Of a stretch of DNA of 64,000 bases, positions 25,963 to 35,011 are shown piece by piece (position 1 is the first letter of the stretch; the number at the start of each line of letters is the position of its first letter). A program made the position numbers and the translations under genes. A model generated the notes under the pieces. It was not told the DNA's origin, searched no databases, and saw only the letters and a list, made by a program, of their open reading frames with translations. The DNA is from Cytophagales bacterium (GTDB lineage: Bacteria > Bacteroidota > Bacteroidia > Cytophagales > Cyclobacteriaceae): contig JAAFHY010000002.1 of assembly GCA_013298505.1 (NCBI GenBank), forward strand, positions 1 through 64,000, given 5' to 3'.

Positions 25963-27597
25963 TTAAATAGTTCTTCCTGTGTTAATCACGTTTACCCCAT
26001 TAAAACGCGCAGTAGATGATCCGTGCGAAACGGCACTGCTCTGTGAAGGCTGACCTTTGCCATCAAAGAACGATCCACCTAGGCGATAATCGCTTTGATC
26101 AGCAATGGCAGTACACGAATTCCAAAACTCTTTCGTGTTTGCTTGGTACGCCACATCGCGCAGCATGCCTACAATTTTTCCGTTTTTAATTTCGTAATAA
26201 AGCTGTCCACCGAATTGGAAGTTATAACGTTGTTGATCGATAGAGAACGAACCATCACCAATAATGTAAATTCCTTTCTCCACGCCCTTGATCATGTCGT
26301 CAATACTTCTTTTCTCTTTGCCTGGTTGCAACGAGATATTTGGCATCCGTTGAAATTGTACGCTGCTCCAATTATCGGCATAGCAACAACCTTGTGACGC
26401 TTTAAGACCAAGCATGTGCGCTTGATCGCGAATGGTTTGGTAGTTGACTAAAATTCCTTCCTTCACAATGTCCCATTGTCCACAGCCTACGCCTTCATCG
26501 TCATAACCAACAGCCCCGAGTGAACCAACTTGTGTTTTATCGGCAACAATGTTTACGAGCTTACTTCCATATTGAAAATTCTTCGACTCCCACTTATCGA
26601 GTGTTAAGAAACTAGTGCCCGCAAAGTTTGCTTCGTAACCAAGTACGCGATCTAGTTCTGTAGGGTGCCCTGTCGATTCATGAATGGTAAGCCATAAGTG
26701 CGAAGGGTCTAAAATCAAATCATATTTACCCGGCTCTACCGATTTGGCTTTTAGTTTTTCGCCTGCTTGTGCGCCAGCCGCTTTCGCATCTTCCAACATA
26801 TCGTATCGGCCTTTGTATAATGTAGTTACGCCAGCAATTTTATCTTGAGGCCGCGCATACAAATACTCGTAGCCCATACCCATCGGTGCGCTTAGCGAAT
26901 TTCGGGTTTCAAATTTTCCAGTGGCCTTATCAATTTTAGTAGCAAAAAATGCAGGCCAGATGCGATGAATATCTTGATCGATATACGAGCCATCGGTAGA
27001 CGCAAAATACTTTTGCTCATTGACCATAAACAAAATAGAGTTGATGTAGTCGGCACCGGCTTTCATAGCGGCATCGTTCACACCTAACAGTAAATCCACC
27101 TTTTCTTTGATGGGTACTTCAAATGAATTTTTCTCGATAGGTGCTTTCCAACTTACCTCACCATATCCTTTTTGCGGAGCAAGACGAACTGGCTCTGTGA
27201 GTAAACGAGCATTTTCTTTGGCAATAGCTACGGCTTGTTCTGCTGCTTTAGCGATATTGTCTTTATCCATCTTATCAATGGCGGCAAAGCCCCAACTGCC
27301 ATTGGCAATTACGCGGATGCCCATGCCATACGATTCGGTATTGACAATGTTTTGCACCTTGTCTTCACGTGTTACCACAAACTGATTGAGGTACCTACCG
27401 ATGCGCACATCGGTGTATGTAGCGCCTTTGCTTCGAGCGGCATTGAGTGCCACATCAGCCAATTGTTTTTTCAACGCCACATCCACTGTTTCTAGCGCAC
27501 GGCTTGGATCAATGGCATTTCCCATTACGGGGATGCCCGGCAACATAGTCGCTGCTGCGCCCATGCCCGATAAGTAAATAAAATCTCTGCGTTTCAA
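25963..27597 (-). CDS. tldD: TldD-family metalloprotease with Tat signal
   Basis: The product has 544 residues. The N-terminus MKRRDFIYLSGMGAAATML is a twin-arginine signal, so the protein is exported folded, unlike E. coli TldD. The zinc motif HESTGH at residues 306-311 (HExxxH) is intact, and a GCCYADNW segment near residue 415 supplies a likely third ligand. The family cleaves small peptides and can process ribosomally made peptides. The start is TTG at 27597; the Tat motif begins right there and no ATG precedes it in frame. The 153-base gap upstream holds AACTAAAATTAGTT (27617-27630), a possible operator. It is paired with pmbA. Confidence 0.9.
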   Translation of the reverse strand: MKRRDFIYLSGMGAAATMLPGIPVMGNAIDPSRALETVDVALKKQLADVALNAARSKGATYTDVRIGRYLNQFVVTREDKVQNIVNTESYGMGIRVIANGSWGFAAIDKMDKDNIAKAAEQAVAIAKENARLLTEPVRLAPQKGYGEVSWKAPIEKNSFEVPIKEKVDLLLGVNDAAMKAGADYINSILFMVNEQKYFASTDGSYIDQDIHRIWPAFFATKIDKATGKFETRNSLSAPMGMGYEYLYARPQDKIAGVTTLYKGRYDMLEDAKAAGAQAGEKLKAKSVEPGKYDLILDPSHLWLTIHESTGHPTELDRVLGYEANFAGTSFLTLDKWESKNFQYGSKLVNIVADKTQVGSLGAVGYDDEGVGCGQWDIVKEGILVNYQTIRDQAHMLGLKASQGCCYADNWSSVQFQRMPNISLQPGKEKRSIDDMIKGVEKGIYIIGDGSFSIDQQRYNFQFGGQLYYEIKNGKIVGMLRDVAYQANTKEFWNSCTAIADQSDYRLGGSFFDGKGQPSQSSAVSHGSSTARFNGVNVINTGRTI

Positions 27598-27749
27598 AGG
27601 GTAAGTATTTAAGTTTAACTAAAATTAGTTGTAGGAAATTTGACTTTGCTAAGACGTTGGTAACAATAATAAAGTTGACCCTAGTTAGTAGATATTATTT
27701 CAACGGTCAAGAGTTCGTTCGGAATCGGACGGTGTAAATCTGTTTTTTG

Positions 27750-29060
27750 TTATCGATTGTATTCAGAAAGCCAATGAAACTGGCGCTCGGTCAATTGAAA
27801 ATGACGGTTGCTTCTAACGAGTTTTACATACAAAGAATCATTTCTTACTTTACCTTTCAGATAAACCGTATCAAAATTCAACTGATAGCTCATGTTAAAA
27901 AGAAAGGTGCTATCGCCTTTAACAGAGCGTTTGAATAATTTTAACGTATGTACTGCGGTATCGGCAGCATAATTAAAATACCCTCTTCTATAGCGTTGGC
28001 GAAAAAGCGTATCGGTGGTATTTACACTTCCACTTTTTGATTTTTCAAATACAATGTCTTTCCATGTTGTAGTATCTGATGGCAATGGTGGAATAGTGTT
28101 TCCATTTCGTTGAAATAAAACAACATTGTAAACGCCAGAGCGAATGGGTTTGCTTTCGGCTACTAACTGATTGGATTGATAAAAACTCCATGCGTTGTAA
28201 AAGGGGAGGATGACCATTAAAATTACAAATACAGATTTGGCAACGATGCGAGTTATGCGCATCCATCTTTTTGTGAAGTGAATCGTATATAGTTCTGTAA
28301 ATTCTGTTGACTTGTTTAGCAAAAAGAAAGAGGCCAATCGGTTTGCATCGTATGCTAAAAGAAACAGACAATAAAACAGTAAGTGAATTGAAAATATCTT
28401 TACAGGAATATCATACGAAAGATTCATCATCACCACATTGGTGAAAACTCCCGCTGCCATGCATAAACCAAACGTTATGCTTTTTCGATTCAGCAGTAAC
28501 AAACCGGCAATAGTTTCCATTGCTCCGCTAAAAATTTGATACGGTTCGGAGTAGCCAATAAATAACCACGAAAAGCGCATGGGTAAAAAATCTCCCAACG
28601 GAGTAGCCAATTGACTGATGGTAGGAAAACCCATTTGCAAGGCAAACAATTTGATGATGCCATAGCTAAGGCAATTAATAGCTATAAAATAACGCAAAGT
28701 CGTTCGCAGCCAGTAATCAGCCATTGCATAATTGCCGCGCTTGCGATCAAGTATAGTCCAACTTAAGCAACCGATTAATGCGAGTAAAAGAAAGAGCCAC
28801 ACTTGTGTCCACCCATACGAAGTATCGCCACTGCCGTTGAGGGGCACCAATACTTCGCGAACATGAAATAAATTCTTGTTGGCCAAATCGACAAGCCAAT
28901 CCATACCAGCATAATAATACTGCGTTACGCTAGCCACTCCCGGCACAGCATCAAGCCACGTCCACGGTGCTACTTGTAAAAGCAGATAAATGAAAAAGAA
29001 ACGGAAGATTATTTTCCGCCATAGCAGCCAGGGAGATTGACTTGGCAATTCGATGTACAT
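27750..29060 (-). CDS. DoxX-like / thioredoxin-chain-type membrane protein
   Basis: The product has 436 residues with about eight membrane segments, including FFFIYLLLQVAPWTWL near the N-terminus and LFALQMGFPTISQLATPLGD in the middle. A soluble C-terminal stretch (about 310-436) is rich in strands. The membrane part resembles DoxX-type quinol/redox-associated proteins in Bacteroidota. The ATG at 29060 is preferred; an in-frame TTG lies two codons earlier. It is about 90 bases downstream of the truncated creatininase gene on the same strand. The function is not known. Confidence 0.7.
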   Translation of the reverse strand: MYIELPSQSPWLLWRKIIFRFFFIYLLLQVAPWTWLDAVPGVASVTQYYYAGMDWLVDLANKNLFHVREVLVPLNGSGDTSYGWTQVWLFLLLALIGCLSWTILDRKRGNYAMADYWLRTTLRYFIAINCLSYGIIKLFALQMGFPTISQLATPLGDFLPMRFSWLFIGYSEPYQIFSGAMETIAGLLLLNRKSITFGLCMAAGVFTNVVMMNLSYDIPVKIFSIHLLFYCLFLLAYDANRLASFFLLNKSTEFTELYTIHFTKRWMRITRIVAKSVFVILMVILPFYNAWSFYQSNQLVAESKPIRSGVYNVVLFQRNGNTIPPLPSDTTTWKDIVFEKSKSGSVNTTDTLFRQRYRRGYFNYAADTAVHTLKLFKRSVKGDSTFLFNMSYQLNFDTVYLKGKVRNDSLYVKLVRSNRHFQLTERQFHWLSEYNR

Positions 29061-29147
29061 AGGCAATGAAACTTGAGAAGATAAATCTAGAAAAATCTTT
29101 CTGATTGAAGAATATTAGTTGACACTACGATCACCTTAACAATCGGT

Positions 29148-29414
29148 TTAATAATTGATAGTAGGTGCCATCAACACTTTCGATTCATTCAACACCCGCT
29201 CCTTCAAATATTCTGCCAAAATGAAATCGTTCTTTAGCAATAAGTGAGGGCCATGTTCCTTGGCTGCTGCACCTAGCGGGATTACGACAATTGTTTCGGG
29301 GGTTAATACTTGTTCAGCCTCTATCCAAGTGATATTTTCTAATAGAATACCTCTCGGTTGGGCAATTGTCATCCCAAAAGAAAGAATGAAAAAAATTAGA
29401 AGAGCTTTTTTCAT
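29148..29414 (-). pseudogene. Creatininase-family protein, 3'-truncated
   Basis: The N-terminus is a signal peptide (KKALLIFFILSFGMTIAQ). A creatininase-family start follows: ITWIEAEQVL, VVIPLGAAAKEHGPHLLLKNDF and ending VLMAPTINY. Full family members have about 230-270 residues and continue with a glycine-rich segment after NY; here a stop follows directly. No downstream remnant is present in the 80 bases before the DoxX-like gene. The EHGPHL zinc-ligand region is intact, but the rest of the catalytic domain is missing, so it is most likely a pseudogene. An ATG at 29432 would add six residues. Confidence 0.75.
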
Positions 29415-29549
29415 ATCATGTAAATTTTTCATTCAAGTTATAATTCTACTGGCAAGAAGCCAAAGATTGCCCCATTGTGGCATGCTTGTTGGCTATCGAA
29501 GATGCCAAGAAATAAAAAAACAGTAACTTGTTTGCCTAACCCTCTACCT

Positions 29550-31775
29550 ATGAAAACCCTCATCCGTGTTATCACTCTTTTTTGTACACTGCTCATACCG
29601 GTAGTTTCACAAGCGCAGCCCAATTCAAAAAAAGTCATTCTATACATAGATGATTTCAAAGGATTTTCGCGTGACCTTGGTGCTGGTCGGTACGACTATA
29701 TGTTCTTAGTTCGCGATGCGATGAGCAGCCCGAAGTCGATCAGGGTGCCACAGGGGATGAAAGCGACATTGTTTGATAGTGACAATTTTCAGGGGTCGTC
29801 TCTTGAATTGACAGATGACGCAAACATGGCATACTTGTCGGCCAAAGGATTTGCACAAACCGGGCAGACCATATCTTTGATTATAGAAGAGCTTCCCCCA
29901 TCCGCAATTCCGGCAGCCGGGACTTTTGTTACCATTTATAAAGATGATTTTTCGGGAGCTTCCAAGAATTTATTGCCCGGGCAATATGAGTTCTACGAGT
30001 TCGGTAATGTCGGCAATGATCAACTATCATCTATAAAAATTCCGAAGGGAATGAAGGTGACGCTTTATGAACACAGTGGGTTTACCGGACAAAAGTTAGT
30101 GCTCACGCAAGACACTCGTGCGGGCACAATGGTTGCCAACAAGTTCAATGATTTCACATCATCCATTCTTGTAGAAGCTAAACCAGAAACTGTGCCTGTT
30201 GTGATTGTGCAACCTAAGCCTGTAGTTACACCAGCTACTCCTGTTGCTCCACCTGTGGTTGTAGAGCCTGTTGTAGAGCCTACTCTCCCCACTATTTACC
30301 AAAGTGATTTTTCTGGCTCCTCCAAGAGTTTCGATGTAGGCGCCTATGGAATAGATCAGTTGGGTATTGGCAATGACGAGCTTTCGTCTATCAAAGTGCC
30401 TTATGGCTTTCGGGTTACACTTTATGAAAACGCGGGATTTGAAGGGCGAAAATTAGTAGTCAACCAAAACCAAAGAGCTGCCTTTTTTGCGGAAAGTCAA
30501 TTCAACAATGTTACTTCTTCAATCTTAGTGGAGCGTATTCCCATGGTAACACTTTATCAAGGCGACTACGCTGGGCCATCTGCTACACTCGGAGTTGGTC
30601 GATATAATTTGTCGGCAATAGGCACGATGAGCGATGTATCTTCTGCACGGGTGCCTATTGGATTACGTCTTATACTTTTTGAAGATGAGAACTTTCTAGG
30701 TCGCTCCATTGTGCTAACGCGTGATACAGGTACTGACTTGATGACCAGCTATCAGTTTAACAACAAAACGTATTCGTTTATTATAGAGAAAGTAGAAGAG
30801 GAGGTGATCGTAAAATCGAAAGAGAAGAAGAGCGTAATTATTTACGAAGACAATTTTAGTGGAGAATTAAGAAGACTTATTCCCGGCCGATATGATTATC
30901 AGCAACTGGGAATAAGGGATAACTCATTGTCATCTATTACCATTCCGCCCGGGTTTCGCGTACAGCTTTTTGATCATGCGGGCTTTGAACAGATATTGAT
31001 GACACTACGTACTGACACCGATGTAAATTTTTTCATAGCCAATACATGTAATGACCGTGTGACAGCGATGATCATCGAAGAAATTCCAGAAATCGATTTC
31101 ACGGTAACCGTTTATGCTGATTCCTTTGAGGGGGTATCTCAAAATCTTTTGCCGGGAAGATACCTAGCGCGCGATCTGGCCGTGGGCAATAACAACATTA
31201 GTTCTGTACGTGTGCCCAAGGGAATGCAAGTAACGCTTTTTGAAGATCCCGATTTTAGTGGATATGAGTTTAGAGCAGGCAGAGATTTGGATTTCGTTAA
31301 CACTTCCTTCGGTCAAGATTTTAACAATACAGCGTCATCACTAGTGGTTGAAGATTTAGATTCGCGATACGTGCACATAGAAGTAGGTACAGAAACAGAT
31401 TTGCCTGTTGAAAAAGTGAGAGAGGAGCCGGTAGTACTTCCGGTGGTGCCGTCTGAGCCGATTGCACCGGTGGTTACCACGCCACCTTGTGAATTGACCG
31501 CTGAACAATTTCAGCGCGTACTTAACTCGGTTAAATCAAAACCATTTAGAGACGACAAAATGGAGATGGCAAAATTAGGTGTGAAAGGAAAGTGTTTGAG
31601 TAATGAGCAAATCAGAAGTATTGCCGAACAGTTTTCTTTTGAAGACCAAACATTGGAGTTTGTAAAACATGCCTACGAACTCTCTAACGAAAAATCAGAA
31701 TACTATCTGTTGGAAGATATCTTTAAGTTCATGTCGAGCCGAGATGATTTCATGAAATTTATTCGCACAAAATAA
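29550..31775 (+). CDS. Secreted protein with six beta/gamma-crystallin repeats and DUF4476
   Basis: The product has 741 residues. A signal peptide ends near 22. Six repeats of about 85 residues lie at 29-113, 126-210, 247-329, 332-414, 428-511 and 518-602, with Pro/Val linkers at 211-246 and 615-645. Each has the pattern Y-x-x-x-F-x-G, G-x-Y and V/I-P-x-G of Greek-key beta/gamma-crystallin domains. The calcium motif (N/D)(N/D)xx(S/T)S occurs at NDQLSS 156-161, NDELSS 275-280, DNSLSS 457-462 and NNNISS 547-552, and again at 200-205, 319-324 and 592-597; repeats 1 and 4 are degenerate. A DUF4476 domain occupies about 648-738. The ATG at 29550 directly precedes the signal peptide. Calcium binding is inferred. 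Confidence 0.85.
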   Translation: MKTLIRVITLFCTLLIPVVSQAQPNSKKVILYIDDFKGFSRDLGAGRYDYMFLVRDAMSSPKSIRVPQGMKATLFDSDNFQGSSLELTDDANMAYLSAKGFAQTGQTISLIIEELPPSAIPAAGTFVTIYKDDFSGASKNLLPGQYEFYEFGNVGNDQLSSIKIPKGMKVTLYEHSGFTGQKLVLTQDTRAGTMVANKFNDFTSSILVEAKPETVPVVIVQPKPVVTPATPVAPPVVVEPVVEPTLPTIYQSDFSGSSKSFDVGAYGIDQLGIGNDELSSIKVPYGFRVTLYENAGFEGRKLVVNQNQRAAFFAESQFNNVTSSILVERIPMVTLYQGDYAGPSATLGVGRYNLSAIGTMSDVSSARVPIGLRLILFEDENFLGRSIVLTRDTGTDLMTSYQFNNKTYSFIIEKVEEEVIVKSKEKKSVIIYEDNFSGELRRLIPGRYDYQQLGIRDNSLSSITIPPGFRVQLFDHAGFEQILMTLRTDTDVNFFIANTCNDRVTAMIIEEIPEIDFTVTVYADSFEGVSQNLLPGRYLARDLAVGNNNISSVRVPKGMQVTLFEDPDFSGYEFRAGRDLDFVNTSFGQDFNNTASSLVVEDLDSRYVHIEVGTETDLPVEKVREEPVVLPVVPSEPIAPVVTTPPCELTAEQFQRVLNSVKSKPFRDDKMEMAKLGVKGKCLSNEQIRSIAEQFSFEDQTLEFVKHAYELSNEKSEYYLLEDIFKFMSSRDDFMKFIRTK

Positions 31776-31777
31776 TA

Positions 31778-31864
31778 GGCATCTCTAAAAACCTTTGCTT
31801 CTATCCGCCTCAACCCCTCGCCCTTCTCCAAAAGAGAAGGGTACAAGGGATTTTTAGAGATGCC
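31778..31864. repeat. MITE-like element with 14-bp terminal inverted repeats
   Basis: GGCATCTCTAAAAA (31778-31791) and TTTTTAGAGATGCC (31851-31864) are perfect inverted ends. Inside lies a hairpin CCCTTCTC/GAGAAGGG (31821-31828 and 31834-31841). It occupies the gap between the crystallin-repeat gene and the HelD-like gene, which are convergent, and could also act as a terminator. A solo copy of one end lies at 45669-45683. Confidence 0.7.
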
Positions 31865-31879
31865 CTAATTATCTGGTCA

Positions 31880-33928
31880 CTATTGTTCAAGAATAAACTC
31901 TGACTTTTTACTTGAATAGGTTACCGTAAGCCTGTGCATAGCGCGCGTACACGCGATGTACAACATTCGTTTGTCTACATCGGTGAGATAATTATTTGCA
32001 GATACAAAAGGAACAATCACTTCATCAAATTCCAACCCTTTTGCCAGGTGTGCTGTGGTAACAATTACGCCTTCTTTAAATGCAGAGCTATCCGCTGTTA
32101 ACAAAGAAACGCCATCTCCTTTTACCCGATCATAAAGTACGTTTGCCTGATCCTGTGTTTTGCAAATAATCCCAAGCGTTGGGTAGCCCGAATTTCTGAA
32201 ATCAATTATCTGCTTTTGTATGGCCGCCATTTCTTCAGCGTTGTTTTGAAATCCCTCGATCAATGGTTCTTTTCCATGGCGATCGAGTGGAATTAAATCT
32301 GGGTTACGAGATATACGTTGTGCAAAATTGCTAATCTCTACCGTAGAGCGGTAGCTTCTAAATAGTTTAACTACATCACCTTGGGGAAAAACTTGTTCAA
32401 TCAACTCGGCAGAAGAAGCACTGTACGGATTTACCGTTTGATTCACATCGCCTAAAATAGTTTTCTTGCATCGAAACAATCGCGAAAGCACAGAGTACTG
32501 TACAGGAGTATAGTCTTGCATTTCATCTACGAGCAAATGCTTTACGTGGTCAAAATTCTTTGCGCCTTCCAGACGAATCTTACAGTAGATCAACGCAAAC
32601 ACATCAGCATATTCAAGTCTCTCTCCTTTCAGCGTTTTAAAAAGCTCGGGCTTCCCGATCCAAGCAAAAAAATCTCGATAGATATCCAACACATTGTTTG
32701 TTTTAAACATGCGAGGAACGGCCTGCCAGATTTGATTCTTCTCATTGCCAGACAGCTTGCGCTGAACGGCATTGCGCACGTATTGTTGAATATCCTTTAT
32801 TACCTCAGGCGCGCGGTTGAGCAAGGGCACTCTGTGATAGGCTTTGAATCGCTCTTCGATAAATGGAAATGGCACAACTACTGTTCCGATTCTCAATTCA
32901 AAGAAGGTCAAAAAATTGTTTTCTAAATGAACGATGTATTGATTCAGTTTGCTCAAGAACTCAAACGTTGATTTGAATCGGATGCGCTCAATGAATTTCT
33001 CATCGTGTGTTTCGAGCAACGAAGAAACTTGCTCAAAGAAAGTTTGAAAAGGATATTTGTCTTCAAGCACATCGTTGGCCAACTCCTCCATCCCCATTTC
33101 TGGGATTTGATCTTCGCCTAATTCTGGTAGTACGTTAGAGATATAATCGGCAAATACTTTGTTGGGCGAAATGATAAGCACATCTTTTGCAGCGATCTCA
33201 TCGCGAAAGCGATACAACAGAAAAGCGATGCGGTGCAACGCAATGGATGTTTTCCCCGATCCGGCCACACCTTGAATAATCATGACCGTGGCTGTCTCAT
33301 TTCGGATAACGGCATTTTGATCGCGCTGAATGGTGGCAACAATATTTTTCATTTTGTCGTCACTCGATTTGCTAAGTTCCTTCTGCAACAAGTCGTCTTG
33401 TATGTGCAAATCATTTTCGATCATGAATTCCATTTGGCCTTCTCTGATCTTGTACTGACGCTTGAGCGAAATCTCACCAGTTATTTTTCCTGAAGGGGTT
33501 TTGTACCAGGCCTCACCTAGTTCGAAGTCGTAAAACATGGAGGAGATGGGCGCGCGCCAATCAAAAATCAGATTCCTCTTCTCTTCTTCGTCAGTAAACG
33601 TGTGAATGCCGATGTAGATGGGATTCCGTTGTTGGCCAAATCCAAAATCGATACGCCCAAAATAAGGAGAGGAGATCAGTTTTAGTAATTTCTTTTTTCT
33701 CGCTACTACGGATTCCCCAGTAGAAGCCATTCGGTTTATCGATTGCCCGGCTGCTACTTTGTCGGCCTCGTCCATGCCCGACTGATGCTCGTAAACGTAT
33801 TCTTTATTTTGCCTTAACTCCTCGGCATAGAGCTTCACGCGATCTTCAGTTCGCGCAATAGCGAGATGCAGTTTTTGCTTTACGTCTTCGAGATGCGCGC
33901 GTTCTTCCTGCTCTGTCTTGTTGATCAT
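31880..33928 (-). CDS. HelD-like superfamily I helicase / RNA polymerase-recycling ATPase
   Basis: The product has 682 residues from the ATG at 33928. The N-terminus is a coiled-coil-like helical arm (about 1-60). Walker A is GVAGSGKTSIAL (220-231), and the later motifs LLVDEMQDYTPVQYSVL, VKLFRSYRST and VTTAHLAKGLEFDEV are those of UvrD/HelD proteins. The N-terminal arm and the insert between motifs suggest the HelD group, which removes stalled RNA polymerase, rather than UvrD. The TTG 27 bases upstream is part of a TACCTTTG promoter-like box and is not the start. The gene is monocistronic. Confidence 0.88.
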   Translation of the reverse strand: MINKTEQEERAHLEDVKQKLHLAIARTEDRVKLYAEELRQNKEYVYEHQSGMDEADKVAAGQSINRMASTGESVVARKKKLLKLISSPYFGRIDFGFGQQRNPIYIGIHTFTDEEEKRNLIFDWRAPISSMFYDFELGEAWYKTPSGKITGEISLKRQYKIREGQMEFMIENDLHIQDDLLQKELSKSSDDKMKNIVATIQRDQNAVIRNETATVMIIQGVAGSGKTSIALHRIAFLLYRFRDEIAAKDVLIISPNKVFADYISNVLPELGEDQIPEMGMEELANDVLEDKYPFQTFFEQVSSLLETHDEKFIERIRFKSTFEFLSKLNQYIVHLENNFLTFFELRIGTVVVPFPFIEERFKAYHRVPLLNRAPEVIKDIQQYVRNAVQRKLSGNEKNQIWQAVPRMFKTNNVLDIYRDFFAWIGKPELFKTLKGERLEYADVFALIYCKIRLEGAKNFDHVKHLLVDEMQDYTPVQYSVLSRLFRCKKTILGDVNQTVNPYSASSAELIEQVFPQGDVVKLFRSYRSTVEISNFAQRISRNPDLIPLDRHGKEPLIEGFQNNAEEMAAIQKQIIDFRNSGYPTLGIICKTQDQANVLYDRVKGDGVSLLTADSSAFKEGVIVTTAHLAKGLEFDEVIVPFVSANNYLTDVDKRMLYIACTRAMHRLTVTYSSKKSEFILEQ

Positions 33929-33952
33929 CTTTACCCTTTCAAAAATAGGGGG

Positions 33953-33960
33953 CAAAGGTA
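33953..33960 (-). promoter_or_regulatory. -7 promoter-like box of the HelD-like gene
   Basis: On the minus strand TACCTTTG matches TAnnTTTG and lies 25 bases before the ATG at 33928. No matching TTTG is visible at the expected upstream distance, so this is a half-site only. Confidence 0.35.
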
Positions 33961-33992
33961 ACAGATTGAATGCTATTTACTGGGATAGAGAT

Positions 33993-34943
33993 CTATTTGT
34001 TCTCTTTACTGGTTTGGATAGAAGAGCCTTTACTTATAGAGACCAGTTGTTGTAAAGTGCGTTGCATATTTTCAGCTGAACCATCAAGGAAAATAGTATT
34101 GCCCTTTCCATGCTCAGCAAAATGCCGAATTGATTCTGTCCACATAGAGAACAAGATAAAAGAAGCATCAAGGTTGGCGTGCTGAATTTCCTTTGCTGCC
34201 TGCGACATTCCTTTAGCTACCTCTTCTCTAAAAAGTGCTACACCTTGTCCACGTAATTGCGAAGCTACCTTTTCAGCCTCGGCTGCGATTTTTATAGCGT
34301 TACCTTCTGCTTCCGCTCCTTTTGTTTTAGTGATTAACAACGCTTGTCCTTCATTTTCTGCTGCGGCCCGTAAGTTGTGAGAGGCCACCACCTTTGCCAT
34401 GGACTGCATAATGGTTTCATCAAAAGCAATATCATTTAACTGAAGATCTATCAAGTGATACCCCCAGCCTTCGAGTGTTTGATCTAGTTGATTTTTGACT
34501 TCTTGCACGATCTCGGTTCGAAGCGACAGAACTTCTGATTGCTTTTTTGTAGCAACAAAACTTCTTATTGAACCTTCAATCGTGCGCGTTAAGGCTGTCA
34601 TAAAACTTTCTTCGTCAACAAACTTAAAAGCCACATTTTTTATTGTTTCCTCATTCTGATCTACAACAGAATATAGCAACATGGCCTTGAAATTAACATT
34701 TGCCTGATCTACCGTGGTGGCTTGAAAGCTAAGTTCCACCGACTGGTTCTGTATAGATACTTTAGAGTGAATGTTCTCAATCAACGGTATTCGGATATTA
34801 AGGCCAGGGCGCAATATTCTCTGATACTTTCCAAACACGGTTATTACCCCGATATAGCCCTGTTTGATGGTGACAAAAAGCCCGAACAAAGAAATAAGTC
34901 CGACAACAAAAATAATAATCCAAAGAATTTGTAAATCTTCCAT
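33993..34943 (-). CDS. SPFH/Band 7 (stomatin-prohibitin) protein
   Basis: The product has 316 residues. An N-terminal membrane helix (about 7-27) is followed by the SPFH domain (YIGVITVFGKYQRILRPGLN) and an alpha-helical coiled region rich in Ala/Glu/Lys (about 190-260, RAAAENEGQALLITKTKGAE). This matches stomatin/HflC-like membrane scaffold proteins. No NfeD-type partner is adjacent. The role is organising or protecting membrane protein complexes; the details are not readable. The upstream gap has no clear promoter. Confidence 0.9.
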   Translation of the reverse strand: MEDLQILWIIIFVVGLISLFGLFVTIKQGYIGVITVFGKYQRILRPGLNIRIPLIENIHSKVSIQNQSVELSFQATTVDQANVNFKAMLLYSVVDQNEETIKNVAFKFVDEESFMTALTRTIEGSIRSFVATKKQSEVLSLRTEIVQEVKNQLDQTLEGWGYHLIDLQLNDIAFDETIMQSMAKVVASHNLRAAAENEGQALLITKTKGAEAEGNAIKIAAEAEKVASQLRGQGVALFREEVAKGMSQAAKEIQHANLDASFILFSMWTESIRHFAEHGKGNTIFLDGSAENMQRTLQQLVSISKGSSIQTSKENK

Positions 34944-35011
34944 TTGTGATCAATTAGTCCGAATCGAAAAGTAGCTATTATTTTGATTAAAAATTTACAC
35001 CAGAGTTCAAA

